From the NCBI GenBank assembly GCA_014382465.1, contig JACNJP010000196.1, forward strand, positions 1 through 17,933: a DNA stretch of 17,933 bases, in the 5' to 3' direction. The DNA is from Planctomycetota bacterium (GTDB lineage: Bacteria; Planctomycetota; UBA1135). Shown here piece after piece: positions 6,647-13,962 of the stretch. How positions within the stretch are numbered: the first letter of the stretch is position 1; each line of letters starts with the position of its first letter. The notes below the pieces were generated by a model, which saw only the letters and a program-made list of their open reading frames with translations, searched no databases and was not told the DNA's origin. Position numbers and translations under genes: made by a program.

Positions 6647-7747
6647 ATGAAGGTCGCCATCGCCCACGACTTCATCCGCCACGGCGGCGCCGAGAAGGTC
6701 CTCGAGCAGCTCCACCGGATCTGGCCCGAGGCGCCGGTCCACACGCTGCTGGACGAGCGCGGCCCCTTGACCGAGGGCTGGGACGTGCGCCCGAGCTGGC
6801 TCCAGGGGCTGGTGCCGCCGCGCTACTACCGCTGGCCGCTGCCGCTCTATCCCGGCATGGTCGACCGCCTCCGGGTCGACCCCGGCATCGACCTGCTCGT
6901 GACCAGCTCGGTGTCGTGGATGAAGAGCCTGCGGGCGCCGGCGGGCGTGCCGCACCTGTGCTACATCTACCGGCCGATGATGTTCGGCTACGAGCGCCAG
7001 GACGTGTTCCTGGCCAGCTACCCGCGGCCGCTGCGGCCGCTGCTGCGGGCCCTGGTGGGGCGGATCCGCCGCTGGGACCAGGCTCACGCCGACGAGCCGG
7101 ACCTCTACGTCGGCTGCTCGCGGTACATCGCCGAGCTGGTGCGCAAGCACTACCGGCGCGAGGCGGAGGTCCTCTATCCGCCGGTGCGCCTCGAGCCCTT
7201 CCTCGAGGCCGGCCGGCGGGTGGCGCCGGGCGAGTACTTCCTGACCGCGCTGCGGCTCGAGTCCTACAAGCGGGTCGGCATCGCCGTGGAGGCCTGCACC
7301 CGGCTGGGGCTGCCGCTCAAGGTGGCCGGGCGCGGACCCGAGCTGGAGCGGCTGCGGTCGATGGCGGGACCGACGGTGGAATTCGTCGGCTTCGTCCCCG
7401 ACGAGGCGCTGGTCGACCTGGTGGCTGGCTGCCGCGCCTTCCTGTTCCCGTCCGAGGAGGACTTCGGCATCGCGCCGGTCGAGGCCATGGCCGCCGGCCG
7501 CCCGGTGGTCGCGCTCGGCCGCGGCGGGCCGGCCGAGACGGTCGAGGAAGGGCGCAGCGGAACCCTGTTCCAGGACCAGACGGCGGATTCGGTGATCGCA
7601 GCCATCCGCCGTCTCGACCAGCTCGACCTGGATCCGGCGTGGATCCGGGACAGCACCGCCCGCTACTCCGAGCAGGCCTTCCGCGACGGCTTCCGGCGGC
7701 TGGCGGAGAGGGTGGTGGCCGCCGGTCCGAGGCGGCGGCTGGACTGA
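6647..7747 (+). CDS. WbaZ-like glycosyltransferase family 4 (probable mannosyltransferase type)
   Basis: Predicted 366-residue GT4 enzyme. The ATG at 6647 is preceded by a full AGGAGG at 6630-6635 that overlaps the previous stop, the best ribosome site in the operon. It starts MKVAIAHDFIRHGGAEKVLE, the GGAE glycine loop of the WbaZ-type subgroup. HLCYIYRPMMFGYERQD corresponds to the conserved pyranose-acceptor segment of that group (usually a TPMRYAWD-like pattern), followed by VGCSRYIAELVRKHYRREAEVLYPPV. The donor domain has YFLTALRLESYKRVGIAVEA and EX7E (E271...E279 in EDFGIAPVE). WbaZ-type enzymes often add mannose from GDP-mannose in O-antigen and exopolysaccharide synthesis; this sugar is only inferred. 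An 85-nt gap with no visible terminator follows, with the Wzz-like gene next. Confidence 0.88.
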   Translation: MKVAIAHDFIRHGGAEKVLEQLHRIWPEAPVHTLLDERGPLTEGWDVRPSWLQGLVPPRYYRWPLPLYPGMVDRLRVDPGIDLLVTSSVSWMKSLRAPAGVPHLCYIYRPMMFGYERQDVFLASYPRPLRPLLRALVGRIRRWDQAHADEPDLYVGCSRYIAELVRKHYRREAEVLYPPVRLEPFLEAGRRVAPGEYFLTALRLESYKRVGIAVEACTRLGLPLKVAGRGPELERLRSMAGPTVEFVGFVPDEALVDLVAGCRAFLFPSEEDFGIAPVEAMAAGRPVVALGRGGPAETVEEGRSGTLFQDQTADSVIAAIRRLDQLDLDPAWIRDSTARYSEQAFRDGFRRLAERVVAAGPRRRLD

Positions 7748-7832
7748 GGCGCCTGGGGATGGCCCCGGGAGGGGCGAGAGGACACAATAGCCCGGGTCCC
7801 GCCGCCTGCGGTCCAGGTGGCCGAGCATCTCC

Positions 7833-9161
7833 GTGACCCGGCAGAACGGCCCGTTCCCGCTTTTCCTCCAGCGCTTCCCGGTGGTCCTGCTGGTGTGCGC
7901 CGGCGCGCTGGCGGCCGCCTGGTGGCTGACCGGCCAGATGGAGCCGGTCTACCGCAGCCAGGCGCGCGCCTTCGAGCCCGCCTCGGCCGAGAGCTTCAGC
8001 CTGAGCAGCGACAGCGCCAACCTGCCGTCGGGGCCGAAGCTGCCCACCGGCAACACCGAGCGCCAGGCCTCGCTGATGGGCGTGCTGCGCACCGCCGAGA
8101 TGCGCGTCCGGGTGGCCAACGAGATCGAGAGCCTCACCGCCGCCGAGCTCGAGGACCGGGTCGACTTCGACATCGACGCCTTCAACCTGATCGTCGTCAC
8201 CGCCTGGGACAGCGACCCGCGGCGCGCGGCCGAGGTCGCCAACAAGTACTTCGAGCTGCTCCAGGACGAGCTCCAGCGGGTGACGCGCCGGGACCTCGGG
8301 AGCCGCAAGGCGCTGCTCGAGGGCTCCATCGCCGAAGCCGAGGCCGGTCTCCGCAGCGCCGAGGTGGCGCGGCTGGAGTACCTGCAGGCGTCCGGCTCGG
8401 TCGACTACCAGGCCGAGCTGCAGGCCGCCAGCGGCCGCATCCAGGTGCTGCGCGAGGAGCTGTCGAGACTGGCGGTCCGCGGCGACACCCTCGACGACGA
8501 GGCGAGGGAGATCGCTGTCCAGCGCGACGCCCGGCCGGACTTCGTGCCGAGCTCGCGCACCGAGGGGCTCAATCCGCGGCTGGCGCAGCTGCGCGGCGAG
8601 CTCGGGCGGGAGGAGGCGACCCTGGCGGCGATGCTGGTCAAGCAGACCGCCGAGTTCCCGCAGGTGAAGGCCCAGCAGGAGCGGATCAACCACATCCGGC
8701 AGGAGCTCGAGGCCGAGGTGGAGGTCCTCGAGGACTCCCGCAGCTTCGCCGCCGACCCGCTGCGGCAGAGCTACGAGGCGCGGCTGGTCGACCTGCAGAT
8801 CGAAGGCGCCAACCTCGAGGTGCAGCGGCGGGCCCGGGAGGAGCAGCTCGCCGAAGCCATGAAGGAGTGGCAGCGGCTGCCCGGGTTCCAGTCCGGCCTG
8901 CGGGTCTTCGACGACGAGATCGGACGCCAGCGGGCCATGCTCGAGACCTTGCGGCTCCAGCACGCCGAGACCCGACTGGCCCTCGACGGCGACCCGGCCT
9001 TCATCGAGCTGGTGGAGCGGGCCCAGGAGGCCTCCGAGCCCTACTTCCCGAACCTGGCGCTGAACCTGGGGATCGCGCTGCTGTTCGGCGTCCTCCTGTC
9101 GGCGCTGATGCTCGCCGCCACCAGCCGGGTCGCGCGCTGGCGCCTGGAGGCCCCGTGGTAG
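7833..9161 (+). CDS. Wzz/GumC-type polysaccharide co-polymerase (chain-length determinant)
   Basis: Predicted 442-residue inner-membrane protein. It has an N-terminal helix at about residues 15-34 (FPVVLLVCAGALAAAWWLTG), a long periplasmic part from EPVYRSQARAF to about residue 400, and a second helix near 406-430 (NLGIALLFGVLLSALMLAA). The periplasmic part is rich in Glu, Arg and Leu heptads and should form the long coiled coils typical of Wzz/GumC/ExoP proteins. No tyrosine-kinase domain or Walker motif follows the second helix, so this is a kinase-free type; a partner kinase, if any, is elsewhere. The start is a GTG at 7833 with only a weak ribosome site. It shares a 7-nt overlap with the next small gene. 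Its role would be to control chain length and coordinate export of the polymer built by the upstream transferases. Confidence 0.85.
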   Translation: MTRQNGPFPLFLQRFPVVLLVCAGALAAAWWLTGQMEPVYRSQARAFEPASAESFSLSSDSANLPSGPKLPTGNTERQASLMGVLRTAEMRVRVANEIESLTAAELEDRVDFDIDAFNLIVVTAWDSDPRRAAEVANKYFELLQDELQRVTRRDLGSRKALLEGSIAEAEAGLRSAEVARLEYLQASGSVDYQAELQAASGRIQVLREELSRLAVRGDTLDDEAREIAVQRDARPDFVPSSRTEGLNPRLAQLRGELGREEATLAAMLVKQTAEFPQVKAQQERINHIRQELEAEVEVLEDSRSFAADPLRQSYEARLVDLQIEGANLEVQRRAREEQLAEAMKEWQRLPGFQSGLRVFDDEIGRQRAMLETLRLQHAETRLALDGDPAFIELVERAQEASEPYFPNLALNLGIALLFGVLLSALMLAATSRVARWRLEAPW

Positions 9162-9421
9162 CCGCGACCCTGGCCGACGCCATCCCGGCCGACCTGCGCC
9201 GCCGGCTCGACGATGAGCTGCGGCGGCAGGCCTTCGACCTGCTGCACCAGGAGGCGGTGGACCACGGCCGGCTCCCGCGCGCGCCGCGCGCCTGGTTCGA
9301 AGGCCCGCTCGGCGCCCTGGTGCGGACGCTGCTGTTCGCCGGCGCCGGCGCGGTCATCGGAATGCTGGGCGTCGCCGTGGTGCTGTTCGTCCTGACCACC
9401 TTCCGGGTGCTGCCGGGATGA
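9155..9421 (+). CDS. Small single-helix membrane protein of unknown function
   Basis: 88-residue protein starting at a GTG (9155) inside the end of the Wzz-like gene. GGAGG at 9146-9150 lies 4 nt before it, and its end forms an ATGA overlap with the next gene, so it is embedded in the operon. The N-terminal ~45 residues are charged (IPADLRRRLDDELRRQAF), probably helical and cytoplasmic. The C-terminal part has one clear transmembrane helix around residues 58-82 (LLFAGAGAVIGMLGVAVVLF) and a short tail. I do not recognise a family. Position suggests a partner of the Wzz-like protein, but this is inference. Confidence 0.7.
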   Translation: MVAATLADAIPADLRRRLDDELRRQAFDLLHQEAVDHGRLPRAPRAWFEGPLGALVRTLLFAGAGAVIGMLGVAVVLFVLTTFRVLPG

Positions 9422-9711
9422 GCGCCACCCGCGAGGAGATCGACCGCAAGCAGGAGCTGCTCGACCGCTACCGGGCCCTGCGGCTCGAGGAGATCCTGGA
9501 CGAGCTGCGCCAGCGCGCCGAGCATGAGAGCCACCAGGGCCGTTTCCCCTGGCGGGGCCAATTCCGCAGCCGCGCCGAGATCGAGGACCTCTACCGCCAG
9601 CGCCGCCGCTGGGACCGCCGCGTCCTCTTCGACCTCACCCTCCTCATCGCCCTCTGCGCCGCCCTCCTCCTCCTCGCCCCCCTCCTCCTCCGAATCCTGC
9701 TCCCGGATTAG
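9418..9711 (+). CDS. Small C-terminally anchored membrane protein of unknown function
   Basis: 97-residue protein starting at the ATG of the ATGA overlap at 9418. The first ~65 residues are highly charged and helical (many Arg, Glu, Gln, e.g. LDELRQRAEHES), and the last ~25 are a Leu-rich transmembrane helix (LLIALCAALLLLAPLLLRIL) encoded by CTC-rich sequence. Its charged part faintly resembles the preceding small protein (DELR...A..H..), so the two may be divergent relatives. The last base of its TAG stop is also the first base of the RAYT inverted repeat, so the natural C-terminus may have been altered by that element. Function unknown; operon context suggests polysaccharide assembly. Confidence 0.68.
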   Translation: MSATREEIDRKQELLDRYRALRLEEILDELRQRAEHESHQGRFPWRGQFRSRAEIEDLYRQRRRWDRRVLFDLTLLIALCAALLLLAPLLLRILLPD

Positions 9712-9745
9712 GGGTCGTACGTCGATTGTTATTCGAGGTCGCACC
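9711..9745. repeat. Left REP-like inverted repeat of the RAYT unit
   Basis: A 35-nt sequence starting GGGGTCGTAC, containing TCGATTG and TATTCGAGGTCG and ending ACC. It matches the reverse complement of 10869-10903 at 30 of 35 positions, counted by eye. It contains the stop codons of the genes on both sides: the last base of the TAG at 9709-9711 and the TAA of the transposase at 9729-9731. Confidence 0.85.
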
Positions 9746-10805
9746 TTGAGTTCAGGGTCGCGGCCATCTCGGTCCCCCACCGCTTGCCCTCGCGGAGAAG
9801 TGTGCAACGCTGGACGGCTCCTGGTGGCGGAGGTCCGGCGAGGAGCCTGGTCGCCGCCTCCCTGGTGATCCTGAGCCGCGGCGCCACGTCATCGACCGGG
9901 CGGCCGTAGAGCTCTCGGCCCAAGGTCAAGGCGAGCCAGCGGGCCAGGCGGAGCCCCCGCGGCGGCCGGCCCCGACGGGGTGGAGTCCAATCGACGCAGC
10001 CGCAGTCGCGCAGGACGGAGTCGAGCAGGGCGTCCAAGGTCGGCTCCACCGAGGGATCCTCGACCACGCCGGCGGCGAGCCCATCGGGGGTCTCGATCGT
10101 CCCGGTGAGCCCAGGCACTCGCTGCCGCAGCCGGGCACGAAGTGATGATCCGCCGAGGAAGGGGCCGGTGCGCATTACCTTCCGGCCCGTCGACCGTTCC
10201 CGCGCCAGCCGCTGCCGTTCGAGGTCCGGGACGGAGTCCATGGCGAAGGCCGGGTTCCTTTGGAGCGACTCGGGAGTCCTGGCGTCGATCTCGTGCCGCA
10301 AGTTGGACAGGGAAGTGCTCAGGATGTCGCAGGCCGTCGCCGCCTGCGCCGCGGGATCCCCTTCGCCGAGGTAGGCCCGCGCCGAGGTCCAGGACCCGTC
10401 CCAGACCGATGCGGCCACGCCAGCCCGGACCGGGTTCGCGTGGACGTAGGCGATGAGCTGGCAGAGGTAGGCCTCCTTCTCGACCAGGAGGGCTTTGAAC
10501 CGCCCGCCGACCACCGCCCCCGATCCTTCGAGCCTGCGATTGATGCGCCAGGCGAGGCCGCCGAGGAACCGCTTCATGAACAGGCCGAGCGGGTCCTCTC
10601 CCGCCAGGACCACCAGGTGCAGGTGATTGGACATCGAGGCGTAGGCGAGGACCCGGCAGTCCGACCGCTCCTGGGCCACCACCAGCGACCGCCGGAACGC
10701 CGTCCGCCGCGGGTCGCCCTGGTCCAGGATCCAGCCGTCTCGGGAGCAGCGGCTGATGATGTGAAACACCTCACCCGGGAGCTCGAATCGCAACACGCGG
10801 GCCAT
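9729..10805 (-). CDS. REP-associated tyrosine transposase (Y1/HUH transposase)
   Basis: 358-residue protein. Residues 1-130 form the transposase-17/IS200-like domain: ELPGEVFHIISRCSRDG, the metal-binding HUH motif HLH at 61-63 in MSNHLHLVV, the GGRFKALLVE strand and the nucleophile Tyr120 in LIAYVHANPVRAG. These enzymes cut single-stranded DNA at or near palindromic REP hairpins through a 5' phosphotyrosine. It is longer than the classic E. coli RAYT (about 165 residues). The extra C-terminal region includes a probable helix-turn-helix (LARWLALTLGRELYGRPVDD then ITREAATRLLAG) seen in long environmental RAYTs. Catalytic residues look intact, so it may be active. The ATG at 10805 lacks a strong ribosome site, and the stop is inside the left repeat. 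Confidence 0.9.
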   Translation of the reverse strand: MARVLRFELPGEVFHIISRCSRDGWILDQGDPRRTAFRRSLVVAQERSDCRVLAYASMSNHLHLVVLAGEDPLGLFMKRFLGGLAWRINRRLEGSGAVVGGRFKALLVEKEAYLCQLIAYVHANPVRAGVAASVWDGSWTSARAYLGEGDPAAQAATACDILSTSLSNLRHEIDARTPESLQRNPAFAMDSVPDLERQRLARERSTGRKVMRTGPFLGGSSLRARLRQRVPGLTGTIETPDGLAAGVVEDPSVEPTLDALLDSVLRDCGCVDWTPPRRGRPPRGLRLARWLALTLGRELYGRPVDDVAPRLRITREAATRLLAGPPPPGAVQRCTLLREGKRWGTEMAATLNSRCDLE

Positions 10806-10884
10806 ATCCGGCAGACGTCACGCCACCCTCTTCGTTACTCCCCTCCCCCTGAGGAATCAGGAATGAGGGGTACGACCTCGAATA

Positions 10885-11771
<887 letters not shown>

Positions 11772-11775
<4 letters not shown>

Positions 11776-12434
11776 GGCTTCTGCCCGCGCAGCAACCGGA
11801 CCGCGCGCGCCACATAAGTGACCCCTGAGTAGACGGTCATCAAGATCACGATCCAGAATAGGCCGTTGAGGACCGCCGGTTCCCACAACAACCCGAGGAA
11901 GTCGAGGTAGATCGCCCCGGGGACGCCGCCGGCCGCGCCGAGGATGATCAGCACGTAGATCGACTGAAAGGTCATCTTCCACTTCCCGGCCATCTCGGCG
12001 GGGAACTCCATGCCGCGGCTCTCCACCAGCCCGCGCAGTGCCGTCACCAGGAACTCGCGCGCCAGGACCAGCACCGCCGCCCAGGCCGGCACCAGCTCGC
12101 CGTAGGCGTCGGCGCGCTCCCCGAAGGGCTCGACGTCGACCAGGAACGGCGCCGCCACCAGGAAGATCAGCCCGCCCAGGGTCAGCACCTTGTCGACCAC
12201 CGGATCGGCGACCCGGCCGAGCGCGGTCACCCAGCCGTAGCGCCGGGCGATCCGGCCGTCGAGGAAGTCGGTCGACACCGCCACCAGATAGAACCAGAAG
12301 GCGATGAAGCTGTTGTGGCGGATCGCCTCGAGATCGCCGGCCGAGTGCGACAGCAGGTGCAGGAACCAGAACGACACCACCGCCAGCAGCAGCCGGCTGA
12401 AGGTCAACAGGTTGGGGAGTTGGCGAGCGTTCAT
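11772..12434 (-). CDS. pgsA: CDP-diacylglycerol--glycerol-3-phosphate 3-phosphatidyltransferase
   Basis: 220-residue integral membrane enzyme that makes phosphatidylglycerol phosphate from CDP-diacylglycerol and glycerol-3-phosphate, the committed step of anionic phospholipid synthesis. The CDP-alcohol phosphotransferase motif DxxDGxxAR(x8)GxxxDxxxD is complete (DFLDGRIARRYGWVTALG.., then D and D in ADPVVDK). The N-terminus MNARQLPNLLTFSRLLLA is the typical PgsA start (NLLT..R). Several hydrophobic helices cover the protein. The ATG at 12434 overlaps the rimO stop (ATGA), and its stop overlaps the activator start, so the three genes are translationally coupled. The central region (~residues 100-120, FGERADAYGELVPAW) is somewhat longer than in E. 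coli PgsA. Confidence 0.93.
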
Positions 12435-13792
12435 GCTCGGGGAGCCGGGGCAGCGGCTTCGGCGCTCAGATCGTAGCCTTCCGCGCCGGTGATCCGCACC
12501 GACAGCAGGTCCCCGACCGCCAGCCGCCCGGCGGCGTCGCGCACCCGGACGACGCCGTCGACCTCGGGAGCGTCGGCCTCGCCGCGCCCGACCGCCCAGG
12601 TCCCCTCGCGCCCGTCGATCAGGCACTCCAGTTCGCGGCCGACCTGCGCCACCTGGCGCTCGGCGTGGATGCCGGCCTGCAGCTCCATCACGGCGTCCAG
12701 GCGGTCCTGCGCCTCCTCCGCGTCGCAGCGGTCGGCCTCGACGCCCGCGGCGGTCCCCGACTCCGGCGAGAAGGCGAAGGCTCCCAGGCGCTCGAAGCGG
12801 AACTCCTCGAGGAAGTCGAGCAGCTCGACGAATTCCGCCTCCCCCTCTCCAGGGTGCCCGACCAGGACCGTGGTCCGCAGGGTGATCCCGGGCACCTCCT
12901 GGCGCAGCCGCTCCAGGATCCGCCGCACGCTGTCGCCGGTGCCGCCGCGCCGCATGCGCTTCAGGACCGCGGTCGAGATGTGCTGGACCGGAATGTCCAG
13001 GTAGGGCAGGACCGCCGCGTGGTCGCGCATGACCTCGGTCAGCCGCCACGGGAAGGCGTTCGGGTAGGCGTACATCACCCGCAGCCAGCGCAGCCCGGCG
13101 ACCCCGGCCAGCCCCTCCACGAGCTCGGGCAGCCGCGGGCCGCCGGCGCCGAAGTCCGCCCCGTAGCCGGTCGAGTCCTCGGCCACCATCACGATCTCCT
13201 TCACGCCCTGGGCAACCAGGATCTCGGCCTCGGCGACCGCCGCCTCGACCGGCTTGCTGCGCTGCTTGCCGCGGATCGCCGGGATGATGCAGAAGGCGCA
13301 CTCGTGGTCGCAGCCGTGGCTCGGCCGCAGGTAGGCGTAGGAGCGCGGCGTCTGCAGCAGCCGGATGGTCTCGAGCTGCTGGCCGGTCAGCGGCCGGCCG
13401 CCGTCGCCGGGCCGCACCCTCCGGCCCTTGAGCACCGACTCCACTACCCGCGCGACGTTGGAGTAGTCGCTGAGCCCGAGGATCGCGTCCACCTCGGGGA
13501 ACTGCCGCTCGACCTCCGGCCGGAATTTCTCGGGCAGGCAGCCGGCCACGATCACGCCGCGCAGCTCCCCGCGGCCCTTCCGCTCCAGCAGGTCGCGGAT
13601 GGCCGCCTCCGACTCGTCCCTGGCCGGGCCGATGAAGGAGCAGGTGTTGAGCACGGCGACATCAGCGCTCTCGACGGCGGCCGTCAAGGAGTAGCCCTCG
13701 GCCCCCAGCCGGCCGAGGATGTTCTCGGAATCGATGAGGTTCCGGGCGCAGCCCAGGTGCACGAGCGCGACGCGGATGTCTTTGTTCAGCAT
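12431..13792 (-). CDS. rimO: Ribosomal protein S12 methylthiotransferase RimO
   Basis: 453-residue radical-SAM enzyme that methylthiolates the conserved aspartate of ribosomal protein S12. The N-terminal UPF0004 domain carries the three auxiliary-cluster cysteines, in HLGCARN, LNTCSFIG and VAGCLPEKF. The radical-SAM motif CxxxCxxC is in SHGCDHECAFCIIPAIRG. Later segments MVAEDSTGYG, YAYPNAFPW, DIPVQHIS, MRRGGTGDSVR and LVGHPGEGEAEF are typical of RimO rather than MiaB. A C-terminal TRAM domain (about 385-445, with VGRELECLIDGREG) binds substrate. Length is normal. The ATG at 13792 has only GAGG 13 nt upstream. It is first in the rimO-pgsA-activator operon, and its promoter should lie in 13793-13962. 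Confidence 0.94.
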   Translation of the reverse strand: MLNKDIRVALVHLGCARNLIDSENILGRLGAEGYSLTAAVESADVAVLNTCSFIGPARDESEAAIRDLLERKGRGELRGVIVAGCLPEKFRPEVERQFPEVDAILGLSDYSNVARVVESVLKGRRVRPGDGGRPLTGQQLETIRLLQTPRSYAYLRPSHGCDHECAFCIIPAIRGKQRSKPVEAAVAEAEILVAQGVKEIVMVAEDSTGYGADFGAGGPRLPELVEGLAGVAGLRWLRVMYAYPNAFPWRLTEVMRDHAAVLPYLDIPVQHISTAVLKRMRRGGTGDSVRRILERLRQEVPGITLRTTVLVGHPGEGEAEFVELLDFLEEFRFERLGAFAFSPESGTAAGVEADRCDAEEAQDRLDAVMELQAGIHAERQVAQVGRELECLIDGREGTWAVGRGEADAPEVDGVVRVRDAAGRLAVGDLLSVRITGAEGYDLSAEAAAPAPRA

Positions 13793-13812
13793 GGACTTAG
13801 GTTGCCTCGCCA

Positions 13813-13852
13813 GATTCCGGAGGAGGTCCCGCCGGAATCCGACCGGGGATTC
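13813..13852. promoter_or_regulatory. Overlapping alternative hairpins upstream of rimO
   Basis: GATTCCGG (13813-13820) pairs perfectly with CCGGAATC (13832-13839). The overlapping GAATCC (13835-13840) can instead pair with GGATTC (13847-13852), so the two stems exclude each other. They sit 20-60 nt upstream of the rimO start in the divergent 170-bp gap, where no clear promoter could be identified. Confidence 0.35.
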
Positions 13853-13962
13853 TAACCGCTGATTTCCCGGCCATCCGGGCCTGGCCCAAGCCCTGGCCCC
13901 GGTCTGGCCGATGAACCAGGGAGAGCCGACCGGCCGACCGGGGCGGCCGTGGCTCCCGATTC

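Noticed and set aside
5330..7828. 832-codon minus-strand open frame opposite the glycosyltransferases
   Set aside because: His/Gln/Arg/Pro-rich composition typical of an antisense shadow of GC-rich genes; the plus strand carries clear GT motifs throughout.
7748..7832. Possible internal promoter (CACAAT at 7783-7788) or terminator before the Wzz-like gene
   Set aside because: No -35 at a suitable distance and no stem followed by a T run; the gap is treated as an ordinary intra-operon spacer.
9661..9695. CTC-rich tract as a phase-variable microsatellite
   Set aside because: The repeats are short and interrupted and simply encode Leu codons of a transmembrane helix.
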